Of a stretch of DNA of 58,441 nt, positions 26,316 through 34,274 are shown one piece after another (the stretch's first letter is position 1; each line of letters opens with the position of its first letter). Below the pieces are notes generated by a model. It made no database searches. It was not told where the DNA came from and saw only the letters and a program-made list of their open reading frames with translations. A program made the translations under genes and the position numbers. Source of the DNA: Clostridia bacterium (GTDB lineage: Bacteria; Bacillota; Clostridia; TANB77; CAG-508); contig JAFWDV010000015.1 in assembly GCA_017515985.1 (NCBI GenBank), forward strand, positions 1 to 58,441. The letters are read 5' to 3'.

Positions 26316-26798
26316 ATGTCAGGTGCAATAATGAACAAAGTATGGGATTTATTCGGTATGGATACCGCTGAAGATAAAGAAGAAAACGAGTATGATTATG
26401 AAGATTACGAGCAAGAAGAGGAACCAGTAGAGGAAAAGAAAACTTGGGGAAAACGTAATAATACAAAACTATTAAGCTTACCACAAGCTCAACAAGTTAA
26501 AATGGTTATCTCTCAACCTACAACTTTTGAACAATCAGAGGGCATTTGTGATCTTTTAAAAGAAAAGAAATCAGTTATAGTTAATTTAGAATACGTAAAC
26601 AAAGATGTTGCAAGACGTATTATAGATGTTGTAAGCGGAGCTGTTCATGCATTAGATGGACATATGCAAAAAGTATCAAATTCAATATTCTTAATTGCTC
26701 CATTTAATTATGACATTACAACTGAAATGGCAAGAGAAGAAATAAAAAATAAACTTTCAGTTTCATGGTTAAAAAACAATAATATACCAAACGAATAA
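26316..26798 (+). CDS. sepF: Cell division protein SepF
   Basis: 160 aa. The N-terminal MNKVWDLFGM amphipathic segment binds membrane, an acidic Glu/Tyr/Asp-rich linker follows, and the C-terminal domain (residues 75-150) has the SepF pattern VIVNLEYVNKDVARRIIDVV ... SGAVHALDG. SepF ties FtsZ to the membrane. ylmE/ylmG/ylmH, often between sepF and divIVA, are missing here. Confidence 0.95.
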   Translation: MSGAIMNKVWDLFGMDTAEDKEENEYDYEDYEQEEEPVEEKKTWGKRNNTKLLSLPQAQQVKMVISQPTTFEQSEGICDLLKEKKSVIVNLEYVNKDVARRIIDVVSGAVHALDGHMQKVSNSIFLIAPFNYDITTEMAREEIKNKLSVSWLKNNNIPNE

Positions 26799-26824
26799 AA
26801 AATGTTTAAGAGGAGGGGAACACT

Positions 26825-27275
26825 ATGATTACACCTTTAGATATTGAAAATAAGAAATTCTCTAAACGGATGGAATGGATACAGCGTTGAAGAAGTTGAT
26901 GAATTTTTAGACCAAGTCACAGAGGAATTGGAAAATAAGTGTAAAGCATTATCAACTTCAACAAAAGAGGTTGAACAATTAAAGCAAGAATTGGAACATT
27001 ACAAAGGAATGGAATCAACAATTCAAAATACTTTAGTTATTGCTCAATCAGCTGCTGATGAGGTAAAAAACAGTGCTAAGCAACAAGCATCTCAAATTAT
27101 AAAAGATGCTGAAGGAACAGCAAGACAATCTGTTGAAACATTATCTCAATCAATTGTTATGAAAAAGAAGGAATTGGAAGATTTAGATAAACAATTAGAT
27201 GTTTACAGAGCAAAAATGGAATCTTTATTAATATCTCAATTAGAATTAATAAAAGATGCTAAAAAAGATAATTAG
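26825..27275 (+). CDS. divIVA: DivIVA-family protein, read with a +1 frameshift at CGG 26867
   Basis: ATG 26825 sits 9 bp after GAGGAGGGG. The first 14 codons give the classic DivIVA start, MITPLDIENKKFSK. The next zero-frame codon is CGG (26867-26869), and that frame stops seven codons later at TGA 26888. Skipping C26867 continues as GWNGYSVEEVDEFLDQV and on through a long coiled coil to 27275, 149 aa in all. Spacing against the DivIVA consensus (NKEF-KRSFRGY-EDEVDEFL) is then exact. A shorter in-frame TTG start at 26844 has no RBS and would lose the membrane-binding N-terminus. DivIVA recognises curved membrane at poles and septa. Alternative: pseudogene or sequencing error. Confidence 0.88.
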
Positions 27276-27292
27276 TGTGTTTACAAAAGATA

Positions 27293-27326
27293 AAAAACAG
27301 AGGCAGTAGGTATGCTCTCTGTTTTT
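27293..27326 (+). terminator. Intrinsic terminator after divIVA
   Basis: AAAACAGAG (to 27302) pairs with CTCTGTTTT (27317-27325) and the right arm supplies the T-run. Confidence 0.75.
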
Positions 27327-27397
27327 GACTTTGTATATATACTTTTACCGAAGAAAATTAAATTACAAAAGAAGAATTTTAAAAATTCAAAAGACAA

Positions 27398-27509
27398 ATT
27401 CAGTGCAAAAATTATGATTAATTATTTAATCATAGTTTTTTGCGCTGAATCAGCAATATATAAAACTGTAATGATAAATCTTGGTAACATAGGAAAATAT
27501 TACAGTTTT
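27398..27509. repeat. Two adjacent long imperfect hairpins in a gene-free gap
   Basis: ATTCAGTGCAAAAATTATGA (27398-27417) is nearly mirrored by the complement ending at 27450, about 24 bp per arm. A second dyad, AAAACTGTAAT at 27462-27472 with ATTACAGTTTT at 27499-27509, follows. The 328-bp gap between divIVA and rsmD otherwise holds the divIVA terminator and the rsmD promoter. An open frame across 27312-27524 has no RBS. It may be an untranslated RNA or a decayed mobile element. Confidence 0.5.
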
Positions 27510-27541
27510 GTTAAATCTATGTGACATTTTTATAATAAATA

Positions 27542-27569
27542 TTGACATATAACGAAATATAGATAAAAT
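27542..27569 (+). promoter_or_regulatory. Sigma-A promoter for rsmD
   Basis: TTGACA at 27542-27547, a 16-bp spacer and TAAAAT at 27564-27569. Confidence 0.75.
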
Positions 27570-27603
27570 ATATATGTAATTTAATTGTATAATAGGAGTA
27601 TTT

Positions 27604-28164
27604 ATGAGGGTTATCAGCGGAACTGCAAGAGGAACTAAATTAACATCGATAGATGATGAAGCTACAAGACCTACTCTAGATAGAGTTAAGGAATCACTTT
27701 TTAATATCATAAATAGTAGAATTCAAGATTCTGTAGTTTTAGATTTGTTTGCAGGGAGTGGCGCAATTGGAATTGAATTTTTGAGTAGAGGATGCAAAAA
27801 GGCATATTTGTGCGATAAATCTCGAGATGCAATTAAATTTGTTAAAGACAATGTAAATAAAACAAAATTAAATGACAGAGCTATTATTGTTAATAAAGAT
27901 TATAATGATTTGCTAAAAGATTTAAAGAGTTCAGAGGTAAAATTTGATATAATTTTTCTTGATCCTCCGTATGAGCTTGATATAGCAAAGGATGCTGTTT
28001 ATAAAATCTTAGAATATAAGCTGTTAGCTGAAGATGGCATAATAATAATAGAAACAGATCAAAAAGAACGAGAGATAAAAAATTTAAGAGAGATGAGAGT
28101 AGAAATTTATGATACCAGAAAATATGGGAGAGCTAATCTTATATTTTTAGCTGAAAGGGGTTAA
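27604..28164 (+). CDS. rsmD: 16S rRNA (guanine-N2)-methyltransferase RsmD
   Basis: 186 aa. The start MRVISGTARG, the SAM-binding block VVLDLFAGSGAIGIEFLSRG and the catalytic DPPYE motif (near residue 120) are all typical. It methylates G966 of 16S rRNA. coaD, the usual next gene, is replaced by the coiled-coil gene 3 bp downstream. Confidence 0.95.
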   Translation: MRVISGTARGTKLTSIDDEATRPTLDRVKESLFNIINSRIQDSVVLDLFAGSGAIGIEFLSRGCKKAYLCDKSRDAIKFVKDNVNKTKLNDRAIIVNKDYNDLLKDLKSSEVKFDIIFLDPPYELDIAKDAVYKILEYKLLAEDGIIIIETDQKEREIKNLREMRVEIYDTRKYGRANLIFLAERG

Positions 28165-28167
28165 GCA

Positions 28168-28605
28168 ATGGAAATATTTACTTTACTAGAAAATATTGAA
28201 GACATATTAGAAAAAAGCAAAGGTGTACCTTTCTCTAATAAGGTTTTAGTAGATAAAGAGGAAATTTTAGAGCAAATAAGTGAATTAAGATTAAAATTAC
28301 CTGAGGAATTAAAACAGGCTAAGTGGATTAAGGAAGAGCGTCAACGTATATTAGTTGAAGCTCAAAAAGAGGCAGATGACATAGTTAAAGAAGCAGAAAA
28401 TAGAATTATTTCTATGATTGATGAGCATGAAATAACGAAGAAAGCATATGAGAAAAAGGCTGAGATTATTGAAACTGCAAATGAAATGTCAAGAGAAATA
28501 TCTAAAGGTACAAAAGATTATGCAGATAATGTATTAAATGGCATAGAGGTTGCTCTACAAGAAGCCTTAAAGATAATACAAAATAATCGTAATGAACTTA
28601 AATAA
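28168..28605 (+). CDS. Coiled-coil protein downstream of rsmD
   Basis: 145 aa, helical and highly charged. The middle block (about residues 55-120, EERQRILVEAQKEADDIVKEAE) is a coiled coil resembling stalk subunits of V-type or F-type ATPases and DivIVA-like proteins. Clostridial genomes often have such a gene after rsmD/coaD, annotated as an ATPase subunit-like protein. No ATPase genes are nearby, so an ATPase role is not supported. It is separated from rsmD by 3 bp. Confidence 0.6.
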   Translation: MEIFTLLENIEDILEKSKGVPFSNKVLVDKEEILEQISELRLKLPEELKQAKWIKEERQRILVEAQKEADDIVKEAENRIISMIDEHEITKKAYEKKAEIIETANEMSREISKGTKDYADNVLNGIEVALQEALKIIQNNRNELK

Positions 28606-28618
28606 TATTAGTAAAATC

Positions 28619-28668
28619 AGTAATCGGGGAGTTTGAATTTATATGTTACATATCCGGTTACTTTTTTT
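28619..28668 (+). terminator. Intrinsic terminator before ftsK
   Basis: AGTAATCGG (28619-28627) pairs with CCGGTTACT (28654-28662, one G-T pair) and seven Ts follow. The RBS of ftsK begins just after. Confidence 0.7.
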
Positions 28669-28688
28669 GATAGGAGGATAAAAACCGT

Positions 28689-31049
28689 ATGGCTAAGAGA
28701 AGAAAATCAAGCAGTAGAAAAAAGAAAAATCAATTTGAATTTAATACGGATGTTAAAGTAGTTATTTTAATTTTAATTGGAATCGTTTTGGGTTTTTTTG
28801 TTTTTAAAAGTTCGGGTTATATGGGGAATATGGCAAGCGAAGTGTTTGGCGGTGTTTTTGGTGTACTTAAATTTATAGTTCCAGTTATTCCTTTTGTATG
28901 GGCTATTTATTTAGTTAGCAAATATAAAGATTCGATAATGTCAAAAGTTATACCTAGCACTATTTTATTATTATGCATTTCAGCTACAACAACAATTTAT
29001 CAAATGCTTAATAATGTTTTAGAATATAATATTACATTTTCTGAGGTAATGGATAGAGCATATCATCTAGGAACAACGGGCAAAGGTGGAGGTATTATAG
29101 GTGCTCTTATTGCGTATCCACTATCTAAATTATTATCTCCAGTATTGGCTTTAATAGTTGTTTTAGGAATTGCAATACTTATCGTAATTTTTGTTTTCGG
29201 TTTAAAACCAGGAGAGCGAATTGGTAACTATATAGATAGAAAACATGAAGAAAATGATGAAGAGAACAAGAAAAAATCTGTTATACAATCTGATTTTGGA
29301 GATAATGTAGAAGGAAGACCAGAAACAGCTAAAGAGCGTAGACTACGTGAAAAAGAAGAAAAGAAAATGGCTGCCCTTAAAGTTGATGAGCAACTTACAA
29401 TTAACATGATGGAAGATAAAGCTTCTAAAAATAAAGATTTCATTGAAAATGATATATACAAAAGTAGTGCTAATGAAAAAGCAGGTAATGCAGGAAACTT
29501 ATTTGAAACAGTAGATCAAGAAAAAGAAGATAAAACAAAAGAAGTTTTACAGCTTGAACATTCACAAATTGTGGAAGATGAGCATTATGAATATCCACCT
29601 GTTGAAATATTAAGTCCTGGTGAGAAAAAGACAAACAAGGGTGGTGCAAAAGCATTAACTGAAAATGCAGCAAAATTACAAAAAACTCTATATAGTTTTG
29701 GGGTTTCTGCAAAAGTTCAAGATGTTTCTGTTGGACCAACAATTACAAGATACGAATTAAAACCAGCAGAAGGTACTAGAGTAAGCAAAATTGCAAATCT
29801 TGCAGATGATATTGCGTTAAACCTTGCTGCAGAAACAATAAGAATTGAAGCACCAATTCCTGGTAAACAAGCTGTTGGTATAGAAGTTCCAAACGAAACT
29901 AAAGAAGCTGTTCATTTAAGAGAAGTTATAGATAGCGATGAATTTTCAAATAATAAGTCAAAGCTAAGTATTGCTCTTGGTAAAGATGTTGCCGGAAAAA
30001 CTGTAGTTGCTGATATTGCAAAGATGCCTCACGTTTTGATTGCTGGTTCAACAGGATCTGGTAAGAGTGTTTGTATTAACTCAATCATAACAAGTATTGT
30101 TTATAATGCTAAACCAAGTGAAGTTAAGCTTGTAATGGTAGACCCTAAGGTTGTTGAACTTTCAGTTTATAATGGTATACCACATTTATTAATTCCAGTT
30201 GTAACTGACCCTAAAAAGGCAGCAGGAGCTTTGGCATGGGCTGTTATTGAAATGGATGAAAGATATAGCAAATTTGCTCAAAAAGGTGTTAGAGATTTAA
30301 AAGGATATAATAAAGCAATTGAAAAAGAAAATGAACATGCAAAATTACCTCAAATAGTAATCATAATCGACGAGCTTGCAGACTTGATGATGGTTGCTGC
30401 AAAAGATGTTGAGGAGGCTATTTGTAGACTTGCTCAAAAAGCCAGAGCTGCTGGAATGCACTTAGTTATTGCAACTCAAAGACCATCAGTTGACGTTATC
30501 ACAGGTTTAATTAAAGCAAATGTTCCTTCTAGAATTGCGTTTGCTGTTTCATCTCAGGTTGACTCAAGAACAATATTGGATTGTGCTGGTGCAGAAAAAT
30601 TACTTGGTAAAGGTGATATGCTATTTTATCCAGTTGGTGCAACAAAACCTCAAAGAATCCAAGGTGCGTTTGTTTCTGATGATGAAGTTGAAAAAATTGT
30701 TGATTTTATTAAGATGAATGCTGGAGAAGTTGTATATAATAATGAAATTATAGAAACAATAGAGAATAGCAATAAGTCTGATAAAGAAATGTTAGAAAGT
30801 GAAGCAAGTGATAATACTTGTGATCCATTATTGGATGAAGCTATAGAAACAGTTGTTGAAACAGGACAAGCTTCAACATCTTTTATACAAAGAAGATTTA
30901 AAGTTGGCTATGCGAGAGCAGGAAGAATTATTGATCAAATGGAAGAAAGAGGAATAATTTCTGGATACCAAGGCAGCAAGCCAAGAGAAGTATTAATGAG
31001 TAGGGAAAGATGGGAAGAGCTTAAAATGCAAACTAACGTTGAAGAATAA
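28689..31049 (+). CDS. ftsK: DNA translocase FtsK/SpoIIIE
   Basis: 786 aa. Four membrane helices lie in residues 20-165, then an acidic linker, then the motor domain with Walker A GSTGSGKS near residue 453 and Walker B IVIIIDELADL near 560, and finally the gamma winged-helix domain (SFIQRRFKVGYARAGRIIDQ). It pumps chromosome arms through the division or sporulation septum. Length matches SpoIIIE. Confidence 0.96.
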   Translation: MAKRRKSSSRKKKNQFEFNTDVKVVILILIGIVLGFFVFKSSGYMGNMASEVFGGVFGVLKFIVPVIPFVWAIYLVSKYKDSIMSKVIPSTILLLCISATTTIYQMLNNVLEYNITFSEVMDRAYHLGTTGKGGGIIGALIAYPLSKLLSPVLALIVVLGIAILIVIFVFGLKPGERIGNYIDRKHEENDEENKKKSVIQSDFGDNVEGRPETAKERRLREKEEKKMAALKVDEQLTINMMEDKASKNKDFIENDIYKSSANEKAGNAGNLFETVDQEKEDKTKEVLQLEHSQIVEDEHYEYPPVEILSPGEKKTNKGGAKALTENAAKLQKTLYSFGVSAKVQDVSVGPTITRYELKPAEGTRVSKIANLADDIALNLAAETIRIEAPIPGKQAVGIEVPNETKEAVHLREVIDSDEFSNNKSKLSIALGKDVAGKTVVADIAKMPHVLIAGSTGSGKSVCINSIITSIVYNAKPSEVKLVMVDPKVVELSVYNGIPHLLIPVVTDPKKAAGALAWAVIEMDERYSKFAQKGVRDLKGYNKAIEKENEHAKLPQIVIIIDELADLMMVAAKDVEEAICRLAQKARAAGMHLVIATQRPSVDVITGLIKANVPSRIAFAVSSQVDSRTILDCAGAEKLLGKGDMLFYPVGATKPQRIQGAFVSDDEVEKIVDFIKMNAGEVVYNNEIIETIENSNKSDKEMLESEASDNTCDPLLDEAIETVVETGQASTSFIQRRFKVGYARAGRIIDQMEERGIISGYQGSKPREVLMSRERWEELKMQTNVEE

Positions 31050-31063
31050 AGGGGAGATTTGAT

Positions 31064-32584
31064 TTGAAGAATAAGGAACGCCTATTTTCAAAAAATGGTT
31101 ATGATACAGAGCTTGAGACTTTGCTTGATGAAAAAAAATATACAGATGAAGCAAAGAGCCTTGTTCTTAATACGTTTTATAAAATAGAAAATTCATACAA
31201 GGATTATCAAAAGACAAAGCAAAATGTAAAAAGCAAAAATGAAATTGTTGATGATATTATTGAGACTGTTAAAAATAGGTGTAATACTATTGAAATTTTA
31301 GACCCTAAGGAAATTAAATCAAAATTATATGTTGATAGAAAGAAAAAGATAATAAAAACTTTTCCAAATGAAGTAGATGTTTTGCAGGCAATATATTATA
31401 TTAAAACGCCTTTTGCTAGAGGTATTGAAAATATATTTGAAAGGGCAGTTCTAACTGTTTTGGAAAGGGGAATGGCCATCAATGGAGTTGAGATAATTAG
31501 AGACTTTAATGGATGGTCATGGAATTATTCTTTAGATGATAACGATGGAAAGATATATAATTTGATATATCAAAATTTAGTTATGCTAATTGGCGAAAAT
31601 GCTCTAGAAAAAATTATTTTTAGCAAAAATTTAATTAGTAATCTAAATGAAAAATTAAAAGAAAAATATGGAGAAAAAAAATCAGAAGGCTTCATGTCAA
31701 ATTTCGTGAAGCTTTGTGCTCTCATTTACATGGATAATAGCGAAAAAAATGAGAAAGAAGTATTGGAGCAATTAGACTCTAAAAATCAAGAATTATACAG
31801 AATTTCAAACAAATCAAGCTATATATCTGAAATTTCCGTTCAATATAACAAAAGTACGAAAACGCTAATGAAAATAGATTCATTATTAAATAGTAAAATG
31901 TTATTGGAAAAAAAATATTCGAGTAAGAGCATATCAGATAAGTATGGAGATATAGAAAAATATAAGAGCTATCTTGTACAATGCAGAGAAGCTGTGCAGG
32001 ATAAAATTAGTAATTATAAGAAGATAACAAATCCTTTTGAGTATGTAAAAATAAAGGAAAATATTCAAAACGATGTTAAGCTATTAAGCGACATAAAGGT
32101 TTGTTATAGCAGGAATAATTGCATTTATAAATCACTAGTAGATTTGCAAAAAAGATTTATTGATTGTCTATATAAAAAGCTTGAAGTATATGAGTTGAAA
32201 AAAGAATTAATAGGACTTGTATTTGAGTACAGATATTACAATTGTATTCCTATTGAAAATAAAAAAGTTGAAGATATTAAAGAAATTCAAATAGAGCTTA
32301 GAAACATAGAAATGAAGCTTATAAATAAATTATGTAGTTCAAAGGTTTTAGAGAGATTTTCTAAGGATGAAAAAAATAATTATGAGATTTTAAAATATAT
32401 TTTTAAAACAGGAGTTATTGATTTAAACAAAACAACGGTTAAGTTGGAAAATAATGGAAAGAAACTTAAAGTAAATTATTTTGATGAGAATACTCTAGAA
32501 TATCAAAAAGATTTAAGTTTTGATAAAGAAGATTATAAAGAATTACTAAAGAAAACAGGGAAAACAATTAAATTGTTTTTATAA
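31064..32584 (+). CDS. Hypothetical 506-aa helical protein
   Basis: Not recognised. Start TTG 31064 behind GGGGAG. It is soluble, Lys/Glu/Asn-rich and predicted helical, with coiled-coil-like stretches (residues 230-330). The best-conserved-looking part is residues 95-165 (ERAVLTVLERGMAINGVEII then RDFNGWSWNYSLDDN). There is no signal peptide and no known nucleotide motif. It lies 14 bp after ftsK and 12 bp before the beta-CASP nuclease, so it is probably cotranscribed with both. Confidence 0.7.
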   Translation: MKNKERLFSKNGYDTELETLLDEKKYTDEAKSLVLNTFYKIENSYKDYQKTKQNVKSKNEIVDDIIETVKNRCNTIEILDPKEIKSKLYVDRKKKIIKTFPNEVDVLQAIYYIKTPFARGIENIFERAVLTVLERGMAINGVEIIRDFNGWSWNYSLDDNDGKIYNLIYQNLVMLIGENALEKIIFSKNLISNLNEKLKEKYGEKKSEGFMSNFVKLCALIYMDNSEKNEKEVLEQLDSKNQELYRISNKSSYISEISVQYNKSTKTLMKIDSLLNSKMLLEKKYSSKSISDKYGDIEKYKSYLVQCREAVQDKISNYKKITNPFEYVKIKENIQNDVKLLSDIKVCYSRNNCIYKSLVDLQKRFIDCLYKKLEVYELKKELIGLVFEYRYYNCIPIENKKVEDIKEIQIELRNIEMKLINKLCSSKVLERFSKDEKNNYEILKYIFKTGVIDLNKTTVKLENNGKKLKVNYFDENTLEYQKDLSFDKEDYKELLKKTGKTIKLFL

Positions 32585-32596
32585 TGGGAGGTATAT

Positions 32597-34252
32597 ATGA
32601 AGGTTACTTTTTTTGGTGCAACAAAAACAGTTACAGGATCAAATTTTTTAGTTGAGGGTGCAGGAAAAAAGTTTTTAGTAGATTGTGGTTTATTTCAGGG
32701 TGGTGCACAAGATGAAATTAAGAATGGTGAACCATTTCCTTTTGATGTTAATGAAATAGATTTTATGCTTTTAACACACGCACATATTGATCATTCAGGA
32801 AGAATTCCAAAATTATATAAAGAAGGATATAGAAACAAAATATTTGCAACGTATGCAACATGCGATTTATGTGCAATTATGCTACCTGATAGTGGTCACA
32901 TTCAGGTTACTGAGGCTGAGTGGAAAAATAGAAAAAGACTTCGTAGAGGTGACGAATTAATTGTTCCAATTTATGATGCTGAAACAGCTCTTAAATCTTT
33001 GGAGCTTTTTAAGGGCGAACCATATGATAGAATTATAGAAATTGATGAAGATATACACATAAGATTCAATGATGCTGGGCATATGCTTGGCTCTAGCATT
33101 ATCGAGGTTTGGATTAGAGAAGATGGCGTAAACAAAAAAATTGTTTTCACAGGTGATATTGGAAATAGCGATATACCACTTCTTGCTGAGCCAACAATGA
33201 TTGAAGATGCGGATTTTTTGGTTATGGAATCAACATATGGTAATAGATTTCATATAGAAAGTGAAAATAAAGCTGAAAAATTCATTAATATAGTTACAGA
33301 TACGATAAGACAAGGTGGAACAGTTGTTATTCCTTCATTTGCTGTTGGAAGAACGCAGGAAATCTTATATGAACTAAATAAAATTAAAATGTCTAATAAA
33401 GAGAGCGAAGAGTTTGACCAAAGATTTGAAATATTAATGCATACACCGGTTTATGTAGATAGTCCACTTGCAATTTCTGCAACTGAAGTTTTTAAAGAGA
33501 ATATGGAACTTTTTGATGAGGAAACTCAGGAGCTTATTCGTAGTGGCGATAATCCACTTGAATTTCCAGGCCTTAAGTTTACTCAGACTGTTGAGGAGTC
33601 AAAGGAATTAAACGAAAGTAATGAATCTTGTATAATTATTTCAGCTAGTGGAATGTGTGAAGTTGGAAGAATAAAGCATCATTTAAAACATAATATTTGG
33701 GATCCTAAAAATACTATTTTATTTGTGGGATATCAAGCAATGGGTACATTAGGTAGAAAAATTGTTGATGGTGCAAAGGTTGTTAAAATATTTGGTGAAG
33801 AAGTTGCTGTTAATGCAAGAGTTGAATATATTGAAGGATATTCAGGTCATGCAGATCAGCAAGGATTACTAAATTTTGTATATTCTTTTATACAAAAACC
33901 AAAGCATATTTTCTTGGTTCATGGTGAAGAAGAAGGTCAAAAAGTTTTAAGAGACAAAATTAAAGAGCAAACTGAAATCCCTGTTACAATACCAGATTTT
34001 GGTGAGACATATGACTTAGAAGAAACAGTTAAACTTTCAGATGTTATTAAAGAAGATAAGGCTAAAAAATATGCTAAGCTTGAAATTATTGATAGAATGG
34101 CAACATTAAGAGAGGAACTTGCAGATATGGAAAACATAGTAAGAGAAGATCTTATTGCTGACACTGTTAATGATGAGGAAATTGAGAGCTTAAATGAGAG
34201 AATTAAACAGTTAGAAAGTCAAATCGTTGAGATAGTAGCAAGTAACTCATAA
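32597..34252 (+). CDS. Metallo-beta-lactamase/beta-CASP ribonuclease-like protein
   Basis: 551 aa. Motif 2 HAHIDHSG near residue 60, HMLGSSIIE and FTGDIGN give the metal site. A beta-CASP insert and the C-terminal motifs ISASGMCEVGRIKHHL, VEYIEGYSGHADQ and FLVHGEE define the RNA-specificity-factor group related to CPSF73/Ysh1. The last 60 residues form an additional helix. Members cut or trim RNA. It lacks the RNase J architecture. Confidence 0.92.
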   Translation: MKVTFFGATKTVTGSNFLVEGAGKKFLVDCGLFQGGAQDEIKNGEPFPFDVNEIDFMLLTHAHIDHSGRIPKLYKEGYRNKIFATYATCDLCAIMLPDSGHIQVTEAEWKNRKRLRRGDELIVPIYDAETALKSLELFKGEPYDRIIEIDEDIHIRFNDAGHMLGSSIIEVWIREDGVNKKIVFTGDIGNSDIPLLAEPTMIEDADFLVMESTYGNRFHIESENKAEKFINIVTDTIRQGGTVVIPSFAVGRTQEILYELNKIKMSNKESEEFDQRFEILMHTPVYVDSPLAISATEVFKENMELFDEETQELIRSGDNPLEFPGLKFTQTVEESKELNESNESCIIISASGMCEVGRIKHHLKHNIWDPKNTILFVGYQAMGTLGRKIVDGAKVVKIFGEEVAVNARVEYIEGYSGHADQQGLLNFVYSFIQKPKHIFLVHGEEEGQKVLRDKIKEQTEIPVTIPDFGETYDLEETVKLSDVIKEDKAKKYAKLEIIDRMATLREELADMENIVREDLIADTVNDEEIESLNERIKQLESQIVEIVASNS

Positions 34253-34274
34253 TATTTAGAAGGAGTTATTTTAT

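Noticed and set aside
26867..26869. CGG reassigned to another amino acid rather than causing a frameshift
   Set aside because: A sense reassignment would keep the zero frame open, but in divIVA, yitT and the DUF6774-like gene the zero frame stops or loses similarity just after CGG.
26844..27275. divIVA starting at TTG 26844 in the second frame
   Set aside because: There is no RBS, and it would lose the membrane-binding N-terminus that is perfectly encoded from ATG 26825 in the other frame.
27312..27524. 70-aa ORF between divIVA and rsmD
   Set aside because: It starts inside the divIVA terminator, has no RBS and runs through two long hairpins.
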